DNA from: Ichthyophis bannanicus | Lineage: Eukaryota > Chordata > Amphibia > Gymnophiona > Ichthyophiidae | Length of the DNA: 64,000 bases | Assembly: GCA_033557465.1 (NCBI GenBank) | Contig: CM066033.1 | Location: 15,439,080-15,503,079, forward strand | Reading direction: 5' to 3' | Part shown: positions 1-10,615 of the stretch, in pieces | Position numbering within the stretch: position 1 is the first letter of the stretch | Layout of the letters: each line of letters opens with the position of its first letter | The notes under the pieces: model-generated | The model's database searches: none | What the model was told of the DNA's origin: nothing | What the model saw: the letters and a program-made list of their open reading frames with translations, nothing else | Program-made: the position numbers and the translations under genes

Positions 1-123
1 AGGTGGCGCACAGTTATTTTTGGGCAGCAGAAGGCGGCGCACTGGTCCCCTTGGGCGGCAGAAGGCGGCGCGCTGATAGGCACAAGGCGGCGCGCTGATG
101 CACAAGCACAGGAACAGAGCCAC

Positions 124-176
124 AGCACAATGGTTAAAACACTGACCAATGGTGCAGGGATCAGGGGTTCAACTCC
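124..176 (+). repeat. tRNA-like module (A-box/B-box)
   Basis: An A-box-like segment (agcacaatggtta, about 124-136) is followed about 30 bases later by a B-box-like ggggttcaactcc (164-176). No acceptor stem closes around it, so it is a tRNA-derived SINE-like promoter module and not a tRNA gene. Confidence 0.5.
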
Positions 177-572
177 TCACAATGCCCAGTGAAAAATGCC
201 TGCTGAGGCAGTATGTATTATGTTGTGGAGTGCTGTAGGAGGCTGTATAAATGTATTTTGTTATCACTACTAGCAAACGCACTCTCCCAGCATGTTAACA
301 TACGGCGGCCCATAAGGCACATGTTACAGTGCACTGTTCGCCAAGGCACCTTTGAATGACCCCTATACGGCAGCATGTATGTTGCGACACAGGATAATGT
401 ATAGTGCACCCTATAGGGATGGCAACCATAAGGTGGCCTACAGGGCGCCCTATGAAGCACCCTCAGAGGCACCTAATGGGTATAGTAAGCTGAGGGTGGT
501 CTTGCCGGCATAGACATATGTACAGTAAATAAAAATAAAGCTGTGGACAGCCCTACCAAAGGGCCCCACTGT

Positions 573-626
573 GGGTTTGAACCCATGACCTCTGGCTGCA
601 CAGGCAGTGATGTAACCATTGCGCTA
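573..626 (-). repeat. tRNA-like module (A-box/B-box)
   Basis: Read on the minus strand, TAGCGCAATGGTTA (611-626 region) forms an A box and GGGTTCAAACCC (573-584) a textbook B box, about 38 bases apart as in tRNAs. There is no full cloverleaf, so it is a tRNA-derived repeat module. Confidence 0.6.
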
Positions 627-2600
627 CAGCTCCATAGCTGTAAGCAGGCCCCTGGCTGGCTGCAGATAGCCTACACGTCACCTCACAGACAGTCTGCTGG
701 TGTCAACAGGATAGGGTTAGGCCACCCGTACCCATGATGCACTGCACATGCAAATTAGCTGTCCGCAGATGGACACAAGATGGGGAATGCACCCCCACAG
801 CACCTCGGCCCTGTTGGGGGAAGTGACCGGGTGCACCCACACAGCACCTTGGCCTAGTAGGGGGCACTGACCGGGTGTTTTACTGGCACAGAGTAGCCAC
901 ACACCGTTACATCGTGCGGGTACTGTGCTCACCCTGAGTGTGCAATGAGGTGGCCAGGACCAGGTCAACAACACCTGCCATGGCTGATGGAGGCCAAGCA
1001 GGCGTTCCAAAGCAGTGTTAATGTGTAAGATAGCTAGTTTCTGCACAAACACCATGGATATCCCTGTTTGCCGCCATCAGGCACCCCCCCCCCCGGCAAA
1101 CATGGTCCCCATCAAGGGATCCACACTCTACCTCCCTGCAAAGGTGGCAGTAGAGGGCAACATCAACCCCAGTCCTGCTGAGGAACACCACCACCACCCC
1201 CCCCCCAGGCAGGCAGTTCCATACACAGCCATAACACAATAGCAGACAGACAGACATAAGCCCAGGGTATGGTAAGCTGCACTCCACCACCAGATATTCC
1301 CCTGCAGCAAGCCAACAGCCACTGCACCCTGCAAGCCATTATAGCAAGACATTTACCAGCTACAAACAGTCTGCTGGTTAGTCCATAGTGCATGTTCCCA
1401 ATGGAGATGCATGCACCCAGAACTGGGCTGTCTGCATACACAGCAAGCAGATAGATCAGTGACTGGGCCCCAAAGAGAAACCCATATCTATCACATGAGA
1501 GAACTACTATACAGCACTATGGGGGGGCCTAGCCATGCTGTGGTCACTGCACAGTCAGGGTGAGCGTGATCCCCCAGAAGGACATGCTTTGGCCACCCTG
1601 TCTGTGTAGGTGGTGGCCGGACACTACAATATCCCAGCCAATGTCCCTGCCAGGGCCCTATGCCCAGTGCAGATGCATCCTGGCCACGCCACCCTGCCCT
1701 GGCTATACCCATGGTACCTTGCACCTCATTATGCACATTGACTGGCCAATACTGGCAACAGTGCTGGCAGTGCGGGCTGTTGAAGGGGCTTGCAGCCAAC
1801 ACCCACTGTATAGACAGACACACACTTCCACACCTCTGCCATCATGGTGCTACGATTGAGGGGGTAAGTAGCCTTGCCCACCAAACCGGTCCTGAGCACG
1901 GCACGGCATGGATATGGTACGCATTACAGCTGGTGGTCACTCCCCAGGGTGGTAAGCACCGTCAGAGGCCAGGCCTGGAGCATGCCCCGCAAACGCCTAA
2001 CAGATTGTTTGGATGGGGTCAACTAGCAGTATGTACGTAACGTATGGATAACTGCCTGCCTGTGCTCCTAGCAAACGTCTCCGAGCTGTGTACCGTATAC
2101 CTCAGGTGTAGGGTGACATTGGTAAGTTATGCAAGTGCTCGTTTTGGGTGCTGCATGCACGGTCCAATGTTCTGCCTTTCCAGGAGACATTGGCCAATGG
2201 GGCCTGTGGGTGTGGGTGTGTCTGCCCTTGATGGCTGCTGCTTTACGGCACAGATTCCCAACTCCAGTCAAGGTTTGCATCACACTGTTCGGGTTTTCCT
2301 GCTATCCCTCATGAATATGCATGGGCTACATCTACATGCCATGGGGGTGGTGCATAGATATACAGCACAGGCATTTGTATGAGTGTCAGCATGGAACCTG
2401 ACTGGTGTGTGGCCCACCAGGACTGCATTTGGGTGATTCTGCTCTAGGTACTGCCCCTGTTCATGGTGTCTGTGCTCAGTGGGGTAAAAGATAGATGTCT
2501 TACCATTGCATATGTCCCCGCCATGAAAGGTGTGTCCTTACTATCACTGTTTAGTTGTGGGAAAAATATGTGGGCAGGATTGGCAGTAGCCCCAGCTGGG

Positions 2601-2663
2601 CTTTGAACCTGTGACCTTCTGTTCTTGTATGCACTGTCTGTGTGCACTGCACCACTGTGTAGC
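2601..2663 (-). repeat. tRNA-like module in array
   Basis: On the minus strand the A-box-like TACACAGTGGTGCAGTGC is followed by the B-box-like AGGTTCAAAG at 2601-2610. It lies about 440 bp from the next module (3041-3100), and its counterpart in the right-hand copy is near 63391-63452. Confidence 0.55.
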
Positions 2664-3040
2664 CACAGATTGGTTGGATTCCCTGGACTGTCCATGACTG
2701 TGGATCCGGCAGGACCTGTCTGTTGCAGTGGACTGTGCCAGCCTGCACATGGCTAGGCCTCTGTCTTCTGTGGTTAGCAGCCACTGCCCCCTGCACCACA
2801 TGTACTTGTCCGCCAACATGCTGGCATGAACTTCTCTCAGAAAAAGCAGTTGACCTGATTGCAATGTGGCAGTATGGGACTGCATTTGGGGGACTTGGCT
2901 GTAGGTAATGCCCATTGTTGTGGTGTGTGTGCGGTGTTGGGTAAAATATGGGTGTTTTCCCCATGCATACAGGGGTGTCTGCGCTATCTTTATTTAGTGG
3001 TGGGTAAAATATAGGGACTGGGCTGGCAGGTGCCCCAGCT

Positions 3041-3100
3041 GGGTTTTGAACCTCTGCCCTCTGGTCCTAGAGGTAATGACTCTGTCCGCTGTACCACACT
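3041..3100 (-). repeat. tRNA-like module in array
   Basis: The minus strand shows GTGGTACAGCGG as an A-box-like segment and AGGTTCAAAACCC (3041-3053) as a B box. The counterpart in the right-hand copy is at 62941-62998, so the module is an inherited part of the element. Confidence 0.55.
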
Positions 3101-3330
3101 TTGGCCACAGAGACAGTGCAGCCCCTGGAGGCAGTAAGCCTGGCAGGATGGAGTCACAAACCCTGCTCTACGCAATTCTACTGTGGGCATATGCACCCTG
3201 TCTGGTGACAAACGTGCACATAAACCCCGGAAATGACCACGGGAAATGTGGGACAAAATATCACCACGCTGGGCAACAGTGATATTAATGGGCAACCATA
3301 GCAAACACTCCCAGGAAAGCTCCAAAACGT

Positions 3331-3893
3331 GGAAATGTTTTTTGGAGGAGTCTCCTCTCAGTAGACCCTTCCAAGATTCATTTCTTTTTTCTGGAGCTTT
3401 GCTGGGTGTGATTTCTGTATTTGCCCATCACTATAACTGTTCCCCAGCTGAATTACTATTTTTAATAGTTCTGTTGTGGTCATTTTCTATTTTTATTTTC
3501 ACTTTTGTGCTGTGCACATATATCACACTGCTCACGTTTTGCTGGTTTCCCCGGTTTTCCTGTACATTGCTGACGGAAATGGTTTCTCTTCCCTTTAAAT
3601 GCAAATTCGGGCCCGATACTGTGCGGGGAGCCTCTCCCCTCCCACTCTCCACCCATTGACCCCGTCCCTCCGCCCCTCCGGAGCCTTCCTCCGCCCTCCT
3701 TTCGCCGTTCCACGCCTCTATCGGACATTTGCGGGCCCGCACTTGTACGGGGCCCGTTAGTGAGCCGCGTACCTGTGCGGGGGTGACACGCACGTGTGCG
3801 GGGCGTTTAAACGCGTTTCTGCGCGTTTCAGTGCCGCGTTGCCGTGCGCTATTTTGCGGCGCGATATTTTGCGGATTTTAGTAAACATGCCCC
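3331..3893 (-). repeat. GC-rich terminal domain of TIR element
   Basis: This CpG-rich block contains repeated short words such as gcacacgtgcg and cgggcccc in variant forms. Homologous heads begin at 5481 and 62106. It reads away from the terminus at 3893. No ORF in it has a recognisable domain. Confidence 0.65.
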
Positions 3894-5247
3894 TAAGTTT
3901 AAAAACACAACCAATTGCAATCCTTATAGGAGGTGACAAGCATATAATTATAATATCATTACCTTCTTTGTAGAGACGGTGATTTTCAAACCTCACAAGG
4001 AGGCACACAAACTCATTAGTGGAGGTGTTGGCTTAAACACTTGCAATAGAATAAAAACTAAATGAAGAAGGCAAAGAGTAAAGCACATGTATACCATTGG
4101 AGACAGACTATGAACCTAAATCTAAACTAAATTTAGGAAACTGAAATGGAACTGAAACGCAGCAGGCTTGGAGGGGGGAGGGGGAGGGGGGGACGGCACG
4201 GCCAAAAAAAACATGTATAAAATATTTTATAAAAAGGAGAAATTGTTTAAAATCGGGCCAAGGTACATCACAGGGCCAAGTAAACCAAAAACATTTTATT
4301 TAATTAGTCCAGAAATATACAGGAAAAAACCAAAAAACATAAATTGGCTAGAGGAATCTTAAAGAACAAAATGAAGCTCACATGAAAAGAACGTCCAATG
4401 TCTAAGAGATACTCAAAAAAAAATCATGTGGAAAAGCAGAGAGATAAAACCAAAATAAAGAAGTAATACATTGTAGCATCTTGCTCCTACTTCTCATGAG
4501 TTAATAGCATTGTTGGATCTTCTAAAAAACGATAAAAAACAATAAAAACAGGTATTGTGTAAAACACTATTTATCACCTCTCCTCCTTATTGGATCTTTA
4601 AAAATCTATATAAAAAAATATATAAAATAAATATATATATATAAAACTTATGCACACTATTAGCATAGTAAATCTCTCTTGTCGATTGCAACAGTGTTGT
4701 ATAAATTGCCATTTAGAACTCTTATTACTTCGGAAATTTTGTCTCTTACTGAATCGCTAACAAGAAACACTAACATCATGGATTAAACATCTCTTACCGA
4801 TATTGTCAGTATTGTAAATCACTAATTAGGACTCTTCTAGCTTCAGGAGTCTTTTAGATTATAGAATGTCACATACCGTTCTAAATCGCTGACAAAAACC
4901 GATCTCACAGATGCAGGAAGTAAAGAACCGTCTTTTCGAGTGTCAGCTTGTTTAGCAGTAAAAAAACGCCGACACATGCGCGAACCTTATGTGGATCCTA
5001 AGAGCGGGAAACACAGGAGGCGTGGCTAACTTCTAGCAATTCATTCGAACTCGCACTAGTTTAAAAAACGCTACAATGAATTTGGATGGGAAGGAGAAAA
5101 TTCCTTGTAGCCTGCCAAGCCAAAAAACCGAGTCATCAAATCATCAAATATATTGGTGTATTGGTGTTGATGCTTATTATAGCCAGTGGGATACTACTTG
5201 TGTTATCGTTTAAAAACTTAAACCAGTAGCAAGTATTTCTTAAAATA
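3894..5247 (-). repeat. Left inverted arm of Penelope-like element (pLTR-like)
   Basis: This 1.35-kb segment is the near-identical reverse complement of 8884-10244. Matching landmarks are the TAAGTTTAAAAAC end, the G-rich/A-rich tract near 4170-4215, the AT-rich run near 4620-4650, and the inner end near 5240 (taaaata). Together the arms bracket the Penelope-like ORF. On the minus strand this arm lies downstream of the ORF and so plays the 3' role. It stops abruptly where the TIR element begins, which indicates that insertion cut it. Confidence 0.85.
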
Positions 5248-5325
5248 GTAAGAACAATTAATATTATTAAAAATTAATAGTGGAAGCAATTTATAATTAT
5301 AAATAGAATAAAAATTAATATTGAA

Positions 5326-5467
5326 GTAAAAATAAAAATAAAAATAAAAAATATGAGGGAATATGTTAAGAAATTTCATTACAATCATGGGTACTCAAAT
5401 ATATGTGAAAGGTGCTTAATAACCTTTGAATAAAAATAAAAATAAAAATGAAATAAAAATAAAAATT
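5326..5467. repeat. AAATA-type microsatellite tracts
   Basis: Runs of aaataaaaat occupy about 5326-5350 and 5427-5467, just left of the MITE at 5481. Similar (TAA)n lies at 6110-6131 on its other side. Confidence 0.8.
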
Positions 5468-5480
5468 ATAAAAACAATAA

Positions 5481-6057
5481 GGGGCATGTTTACTAAACGG
5501 CGCACCTGTGCGGGGCGCACCTGAGCGCCCTAAAATGTTGCATTTAAGTGCTCTTAAACGCCCCGTACACGTGCGGGTCACATTAACGGGCCCCGCACAC
5601 GTGCGCCGACAACGCGCACATTTGCGGGGCGGTAATGTGCGAAAGAGGCGTGCCAAGGCGAAATGAGGGCGGAGGAAGGCCCCCTAGGGGCGGAGAGACG
5701 GGGTCAGTGGGCGGAATGTGGGAGGGGAGAGACTCGCCGCACAGGAGCGTGCCCGAATCCGCAAAGAAATTTACCGCCAGTGAAACACTCGCGTTAGAGG
5801 TGCTGTGCAGGGAAAAGAAACCGTTTCCGTCAGCAATGTGCAGCACAATAGTGGAAGCCCAAAAACCGTGAGCAGTGTGCTCTATGTGCACAGATCAAAC
5901 GCCGTAATGTCACAGGGCACTAACCACACGGGCGCCGCGCACCTTAGCGCATCTGTCAATCACAGCTTCTGTTCTTCACGACGGAACGCCCACTCCTTAT
6001 ACGGCACCCGCTCGGTACCGCGGACCGCACAACACCGGCCTTTAGTAAACAGACCCC
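5481..6057 (+). mobile_element. 577-bp MITE with 17-bp TIRs
   Basis: The left end GGGGCATGTTTACTAAA (5481-5497) and the right end TTTAGTAAACAGACCCC (6041-6057) are inverted repeats with two mismatches. ATAA flanks it on both sides (5477-5480 and 6058-6061), a possible target duplication, though the host DNA is AT-rich. The first 400 bases match the heads of the larger elements ending at 3893 and 62106; the remainder is different or deleted. It has no coding capacity. TIR and TAA-type target resemble PIF/Harbinger MITEs (inference). Confidence 0.8.
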
Positions 6058-6340
6058 ATAATAATTAAAAATTATTATAAAACAATAAATAATTATAATT
6101 CAAAAAATTAATAATAATAATAATAATAATAAAGATAAAAAACTTTTAATATAATAAGGTATAAAAAATTAAAATTATAAGAATATATATCAAAACCTAG
6201 TTAAAAACAATATAAGTAATATCCATGAAAGGAAAAAAGGGGGGGGGGGTGACCAGAAACTAAAAACAATAGTGAGTTAGTAGAAAAATTAATGGAATGA
6301 AGATTATAATATCCAACTGTAAATATAGCTGTTGTTTATC

Positions 6341-8847
6341 TCATAAAAAAACAGAGAAATCTCGGTTCAAATTAAGACCATTTGGAACAAGACTATTCAA
6401 TTGAAAGATATATTTCTGTTCAAGCTGAAGAATGGTCTTGTTCATATCTCCTCCTCGCCAATTGGTTTTAACTTGTTTTATCACAAAGAACTTTAGATCA
6501 GTTACTTTATGTTTTAATGTCTGCCAATGGGAGACTAGGGGTTTATCTTCCACATTCCTCTTAATGCAACTTTTGTGCTCCATAATCCTAGTCTTGATCT
6601 TACGGGTAGTCTTGCCTACATAGAGCATTCTACAGGGGCACTGTATTACATAAATGACGTTCTGGGTATCGCAATTCGCAAAATCTTTGATCGAAAACTT
6701 TTCGTGTGTGTTGGGATGGATAAAAACATTCCTAACTGGTAGGACGTTCAAACAGACAGCACATCTACCGCACTGAAATTGGCCTCTATACCTCGTTAAA
6801 AGTCTCTTCTCCGTGAGCGCTGAAGGTACCAATAAGTTACGTAAATTCATATTCCGTTTGTGAGCAACGATAAGATTCTGGTCTTGAAAAGCCGGCAGGG
6901 ACTGGAGAATATGCCATTCTTTTTTCAGAATAGTGGTTATCTTAGCAGAAAATTGGGAATACAATAGAGGACAAACTAATCCTTTTTTGGGCTTCTTATC
7001 TTTAGGTATTAAGAGTAGATCGCGTGACGTGTTCTTAGCTCTTTTATATGCAGAATCTACATATTTCATGGGATATCCTTTCTCCAAAAAACTCCTCTTC
7101 ATATTAACTGCCTCTTTCTCAAAATCCTGTAAATCTGAGCATACCCTTCTAGCCCTGAGGAATTGGCTCACCGGAAGATTGTTTTTTAGAGATAAATTAT
7201 GAAAACTATTATAGTGCAAAAAATGGTTCTTATCAGTTGGTTTTTTGTATAAGGTTGTTGAAAATCCAATATCTTCTTTGCGGATCAAGAGATCTAAATA
7301 TGGAATCTTATAGAAATCATATGTCAACTGGAATCTTAAGTTATTATCTAACTGATTAATCCATGAATTGAACTGTCCTAAGTGGTCCTCGTTACCTTTC
7401 CAAAGTATTAAAACGTCATCTATGTATCTTAACCATAGAATCACATTGTCTTGAAATGGATGTTCTTTTAAAAAACTTTCCTCGAAATTATATACATATA
7501 GATTGGCCACATCAGGGGCCATGGTTGACCCCATGGCCACCCCTTTTATCTGTTTATAAAATAACTCTCTAAAACAGAAGAAATTTTCAAAAAGTACAAC
7601 TTGCGCCAAAGAGAGAAGAAAGGTTGTGGGAATACGTTGATCTGTTCGTTTCAAAAAATAGTCCGTAATGATTTCTAATGCCTCTTTTTGTGGTATATTT
7701 GTATAAAGTGACTCTACGTCTAGAGTCACTAAAATGATATCGGTAGTACAGATATCAAAAGTTGATAAAATCTCTATTACGTGTGCTGAATCGCGAACAT
7801 ACGACCACATTTTTTAAATATACGGACGTAAAAATATATCTAAAAATTTGGAAAGGGGTTCAAGGATGGAGCCAATCGATGATACAATAGGTCGCCCAGG
7901 AGGTTTTTCAAGACATTTGTGGATTTTAGGCAATATATAAATAGTGGGAGTCACAGGTGATCCCACTATCAGGAAATCTCTTTCTTTTTTTGTGATATAG
8001 CCTATTTCAAACCCTGAGAGAACAATGTTGTCTATAGTATTTTTGATATCTGTAGTTGGATCTTTACTTAGTCTCTGATAAAAAGTGCTATCGTTCAACT
8101 GTCTATTAACTTCATTGATATAGTCATATTTATCTAAAACCACAATAGCTCCACCCTTGTCCGCTGGTTTTATAATAATCTGATTGTTCTTCTGAAGAGA
8201 TAAGATGGCTAATCTCTCTCCTTGGGTAATATTTTGATAGGAAGATGGAACCTCTTTGGTAATTTCTAAAACTTGTTTAAGAACTATCTTTTCAAATGTT
8301 TCTAAAATCGGATCTGTTTTTGGAGGTGGCATCCAAGATGATTTTTTACTAATAATTGAAATGTCACCCAGTCCTTGTGGACATTCTGAAAAAAATTGTT
8401 TAATTTTAAGTTTCCTAAAAAACTTGTATAAATCTACTTGTATTTCAAAAGTATCGGCTTTATTTTTGGGAACGAATGTAAGTCCTCTGCTCAGAATAGA
8501 TTCTTCATCTTTGGTGAGGGTATAATGAGAAATATTGACCACATTATTAATTACACTAGACTCTTTCTGTTTAGTTAATATCTCCTTTCCTCTGAGTGGT
8601 CCGTGTTCCATTGTCCCCTCCCTCTCCCTCTGCCTCGGCCTCGACCCCTGTAAAATTGGCCGTGGCCCCTGTAATGTGAAACTTGGCCGTACTGTTCTCC
8701 ATAATCTTGTTCTATGACTCTGTCTGTTTTCTTTTTTCTCTGGCGCGTGCGTGAGTTCTCTCGACCCCCTCCCTTCCATAGAGCATCCATATTGAAAAAA
8801 GGTTCTTTGGGGGTATCTGAACACCGTTCCTCTCTGTCTTTATTCAA
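6341..8847 (-). pseudogene. Penelope-like element ORF: RT plus GIY-YIG endonuclease
   Basis: Reading leftwards, the protein is about 826 codons, a usual Penelope-like length. The N-terminal half (8824-7814) carries RT fingers, with ADKGGAIVVLDK and LPKIHK. The second half (7810-6341) carries palm motifs TLDVESLYTN, GSTMAPDVANLY and the catalytic YIDDVLIL. A CxxC-type linker (CGRCAVC) and a C-terminal GIY-YIG endonuclease follow (VIYVIQC, LYVGKTTRKIKTR, with EH downstream). The halves are in the same frame and are separated by one in-frame TAA at 7816-7814. An overlapping minus-strand frame (8847-8575) encodes an RG-rich stretch, so a frameshift near the N-terminus is also likely. These enzymes prime reverse transcription at a nick made by the GIY-YIG domain. 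Endonuclease-positive Penelope-like identity is secure; the copy is broken. Confidence 0.93.
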
Positions 8848-8883
8848 TCTTTGGGACCTACTAGACTCTTTAGTAGAAAAGAG

Positions 8884-10244
8884 TATTTTAAGAAATACTT
8901 GCTACTGGTTTAAGTTTTTAAACGATAACACAAGTAGTATCCCACTGGCTATAATAAGCATCAACACCAATACACCAATATATTTGATGATTTGATGACT
9001 CGGTTTTTTGGCTTGGCAGGCTACAAGGAATTTTCTCCTTCCCATCCAAATTCATTGTAGCGTTTTTTAAACTAGTGCGAGTTCGAATGAATTGCTAGAA
9101 GTTAGCCACGCCTCCTGTGTTTCCCGCTCTTAGGATCCACATAAGGTTCGCGCATGTGTCGGCGTTTTTTTACTGCTAAACAAGCTGACACTCGAAAAGA
9201 CGGTTCTTTACTTCCTGCGTCTGTGAGATCGGTTTTTGTCAGCGATTTAGAACGGTATGTGACATTCTATAATCTAAAAGACTCCTGAAGCTAGAAGAGT
9301 CCTAATTAGTGATTTACAATACTGACAATATCGGTAAGAGATGTTTAATCCATGATGTTAGTGTTTCTTGTTAGCGATTCAGTAAGAGACAAAATTTCCG
9401 AAGTAATAAGAGTTCTAAATGGCAATTTATACAACACTGTTGCAATCGACAAGAGAGATTTACTATGCTAATAGTGTGCATAAGTTTTATATATATATAT
9501 ATTTATTTTATATATTTTTTTATATAGATTTTTAAAGATCCAATAAGGAGGAGAGGTGATAAATAGTGTTTTACACAATACCTGTTTTTATTGTTTTTTA
9601 TCGTTTTTTAGAAGATCCAACAATGCTATTAACTCATGAGAAGTAGGAGCAAGATGCTACAATGTATTACTTCTTTATTTTGGTTTTATCTCTCTGCTTT
9701 TCCACATGATTTTTTTTTTGAGTATCTCTTAGACATTGGACGTTCTTTTCATGTGAGCTTCATTTTGTTCTTTAAGATTCCTCTAGCCAATTTATGTTTT
9801 TTGGTTTTTTCCTGTATATTTCTGGACTAATTAAATAAAATGTTTTTGATTTAGTTGGCCCTGTGATGTACCTTGGCCCGATTTTAAACAATTTCTCCTT
9901 TTTATAAAATATGTTATACATGTTTTTTTTTTTGGCCGTGCCGTCCCCCCCTCCCCCCTCCCCCATCCAAGCCTGCTGCGTTTCAGTTCCATTTCAGTTT
10001 CCTAAATTTAGTTTAGATTTAGGTTCATAGTCTGTCTCCAATGGTATACATGTGCTTTACTCTTTGCCTTCTTCATTTAGTTTTTATTCTATTGCAAGTG
10101 TTTAAGCCAACACCTCCACTAATGAGTTCGTGTGCCTCCTTGTGAGGTTTGAAAATCACCGTCTCTACAAAGAAGGTAATGATATTATAATTATATGCTT
10201 GTCACCTCCTATAAGGATTGCAATTGGTTGTGTTTTTAAACTTA
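8884..10244 (+). repeat. Right inverted arm of Penelope-like element (pLTR-like)
   Basis: This is the inverted partner of 3894-5247. It begins about 40 bp upstream of the Penelope ORF start and extends away from it; the same sequence type continues to about 10600 and contains the hammerhead-like motif on the plus strand. Relative to the ORF it is antisense and at the 5' side, an inverted pLTR arrangement known for Penelope-like elements. Confidence 0.85.
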
Positions 10245-10615
10245 GTTGTGGTCTGTTTTATTATATCATTTTTTATGGTTTTATTTTTTTGAGTATCGCA
10301 TTTCTAGCACTGTATTTTATTGTCTTATTATTTTATTTAATTAATTTTTAAGTATTTACTATGAGAGATTTATTACTAATTATTTATATTATTATTATTA
10401 TCATTGTAATTATTATTATTATTTATTATTTTTACTTCTCTATTTAGAGCATGTTCATGTCCATTTGTTCTTTCACCTTTACATTGTTTTTAATATTGTT
10501 TGTTTTTATGTTTGTAGTACCTATTTAGACAACCCCTGATGAAGGTCATCGAAACACGGCCTGTGTCGGGTTGCTAGGTCTGATTTCAATAAATTGTTTT
10601 TCCACCATATCATGT
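10245..10615 (+). repeat. Outer part of Penelope arm to boundary with Gmr1 LTR
   Basis: AT-rich sequence with TTA/ATT simple runs (about 10375-10440) leads into the hammerhead-like motif and an aataaattg tail (10589-10597). The Gmr1-type LTR begins at 10616. The counterpart on the left arm is missing because the TIR element interrupts it at 3894. Confidence 0.6.
10530..10573 (+). ncRNA. Hammerhead ribozyme-like motif of Penelope-like element
   Basis: Core elements appear in order. CAACCC (10530-10535) is stem I, 5' side. CTGATGA is at 10536-10542 and GAAA at 10551-10554. A short stem III is formed by ACAC and GTGT around GGCCT, with TC at the cleavage position (10566-10567). GGGTTG (10568-10573) is stem I, 3' side, fully complementary to CAACCC. 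Stem II is weak (one G-C and one G-U pair). Hammerheads with short helix III are established features of Penelope-like pLTRs. Self-cleavage is inferred. Confidence 0.75.

Larger units (their letters stand above)
1..2400. repeat. Repeat-derived DNA, outer part of left TIR/tRNA-like-array region
   Basis: No convincing protein gene is present; the short ORFs here have no recognisable domain. The stretch holds two tRNA-like modules in opposite orientations (listed separately), a C-run near 1087-1094 and other low-complexity pieces. From about 2400 rightwards it merges into sequence that also occurs, inverted, at the right end of the window. Whether 1-2400 belongs to the same element cannot be decided because the element's far end lies outside the window. 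Confidence 0.45.
2400..3893 (-). mobile_element. Left copy of TIR element with GC-rich head and tRNA-like array
   Basis: Reverse-complement homology to 62106-63620 is visible throughout: the same GC-rich head, the same central stretch, and the same tRNA-like modules in the same order. The right end (minus-strand 5' end) reads GGGGCATGTTTACTAAA and abuts TAA (3894-3896). A 577-bp relative at 5481-6057 has both termini and shows that this sequence is a terminal inverted repeat. TIRs starting GGGG plus a TAA target resemble PIF/Harbinger elements, but no transposase is visible, so the superfamily is an inference. The left end is not identified. Confidence 0.65.

Noticed and set aside
124..626. 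Possible tRNA genes at the left end
   Set aside because: A and B boxes are present but no acceptor stem or complete cloverleaf closes around them; kept only as tRNA-like modules.
3246..3659. 137-codon plus-strand ORF with hydrophobic stretch
   Set aside because: It lies in the non-coding head of a TIR element and the homologous copy at 62106-62600 does not preserve the frame.
8256..8525. Plus-strand ORFs opposite the Penelope RT (also 6432-7202 and 8714-8995)
   Set aside because: Shadows of the minus-strand RT/GIY-YIG frame; no domain of their own.
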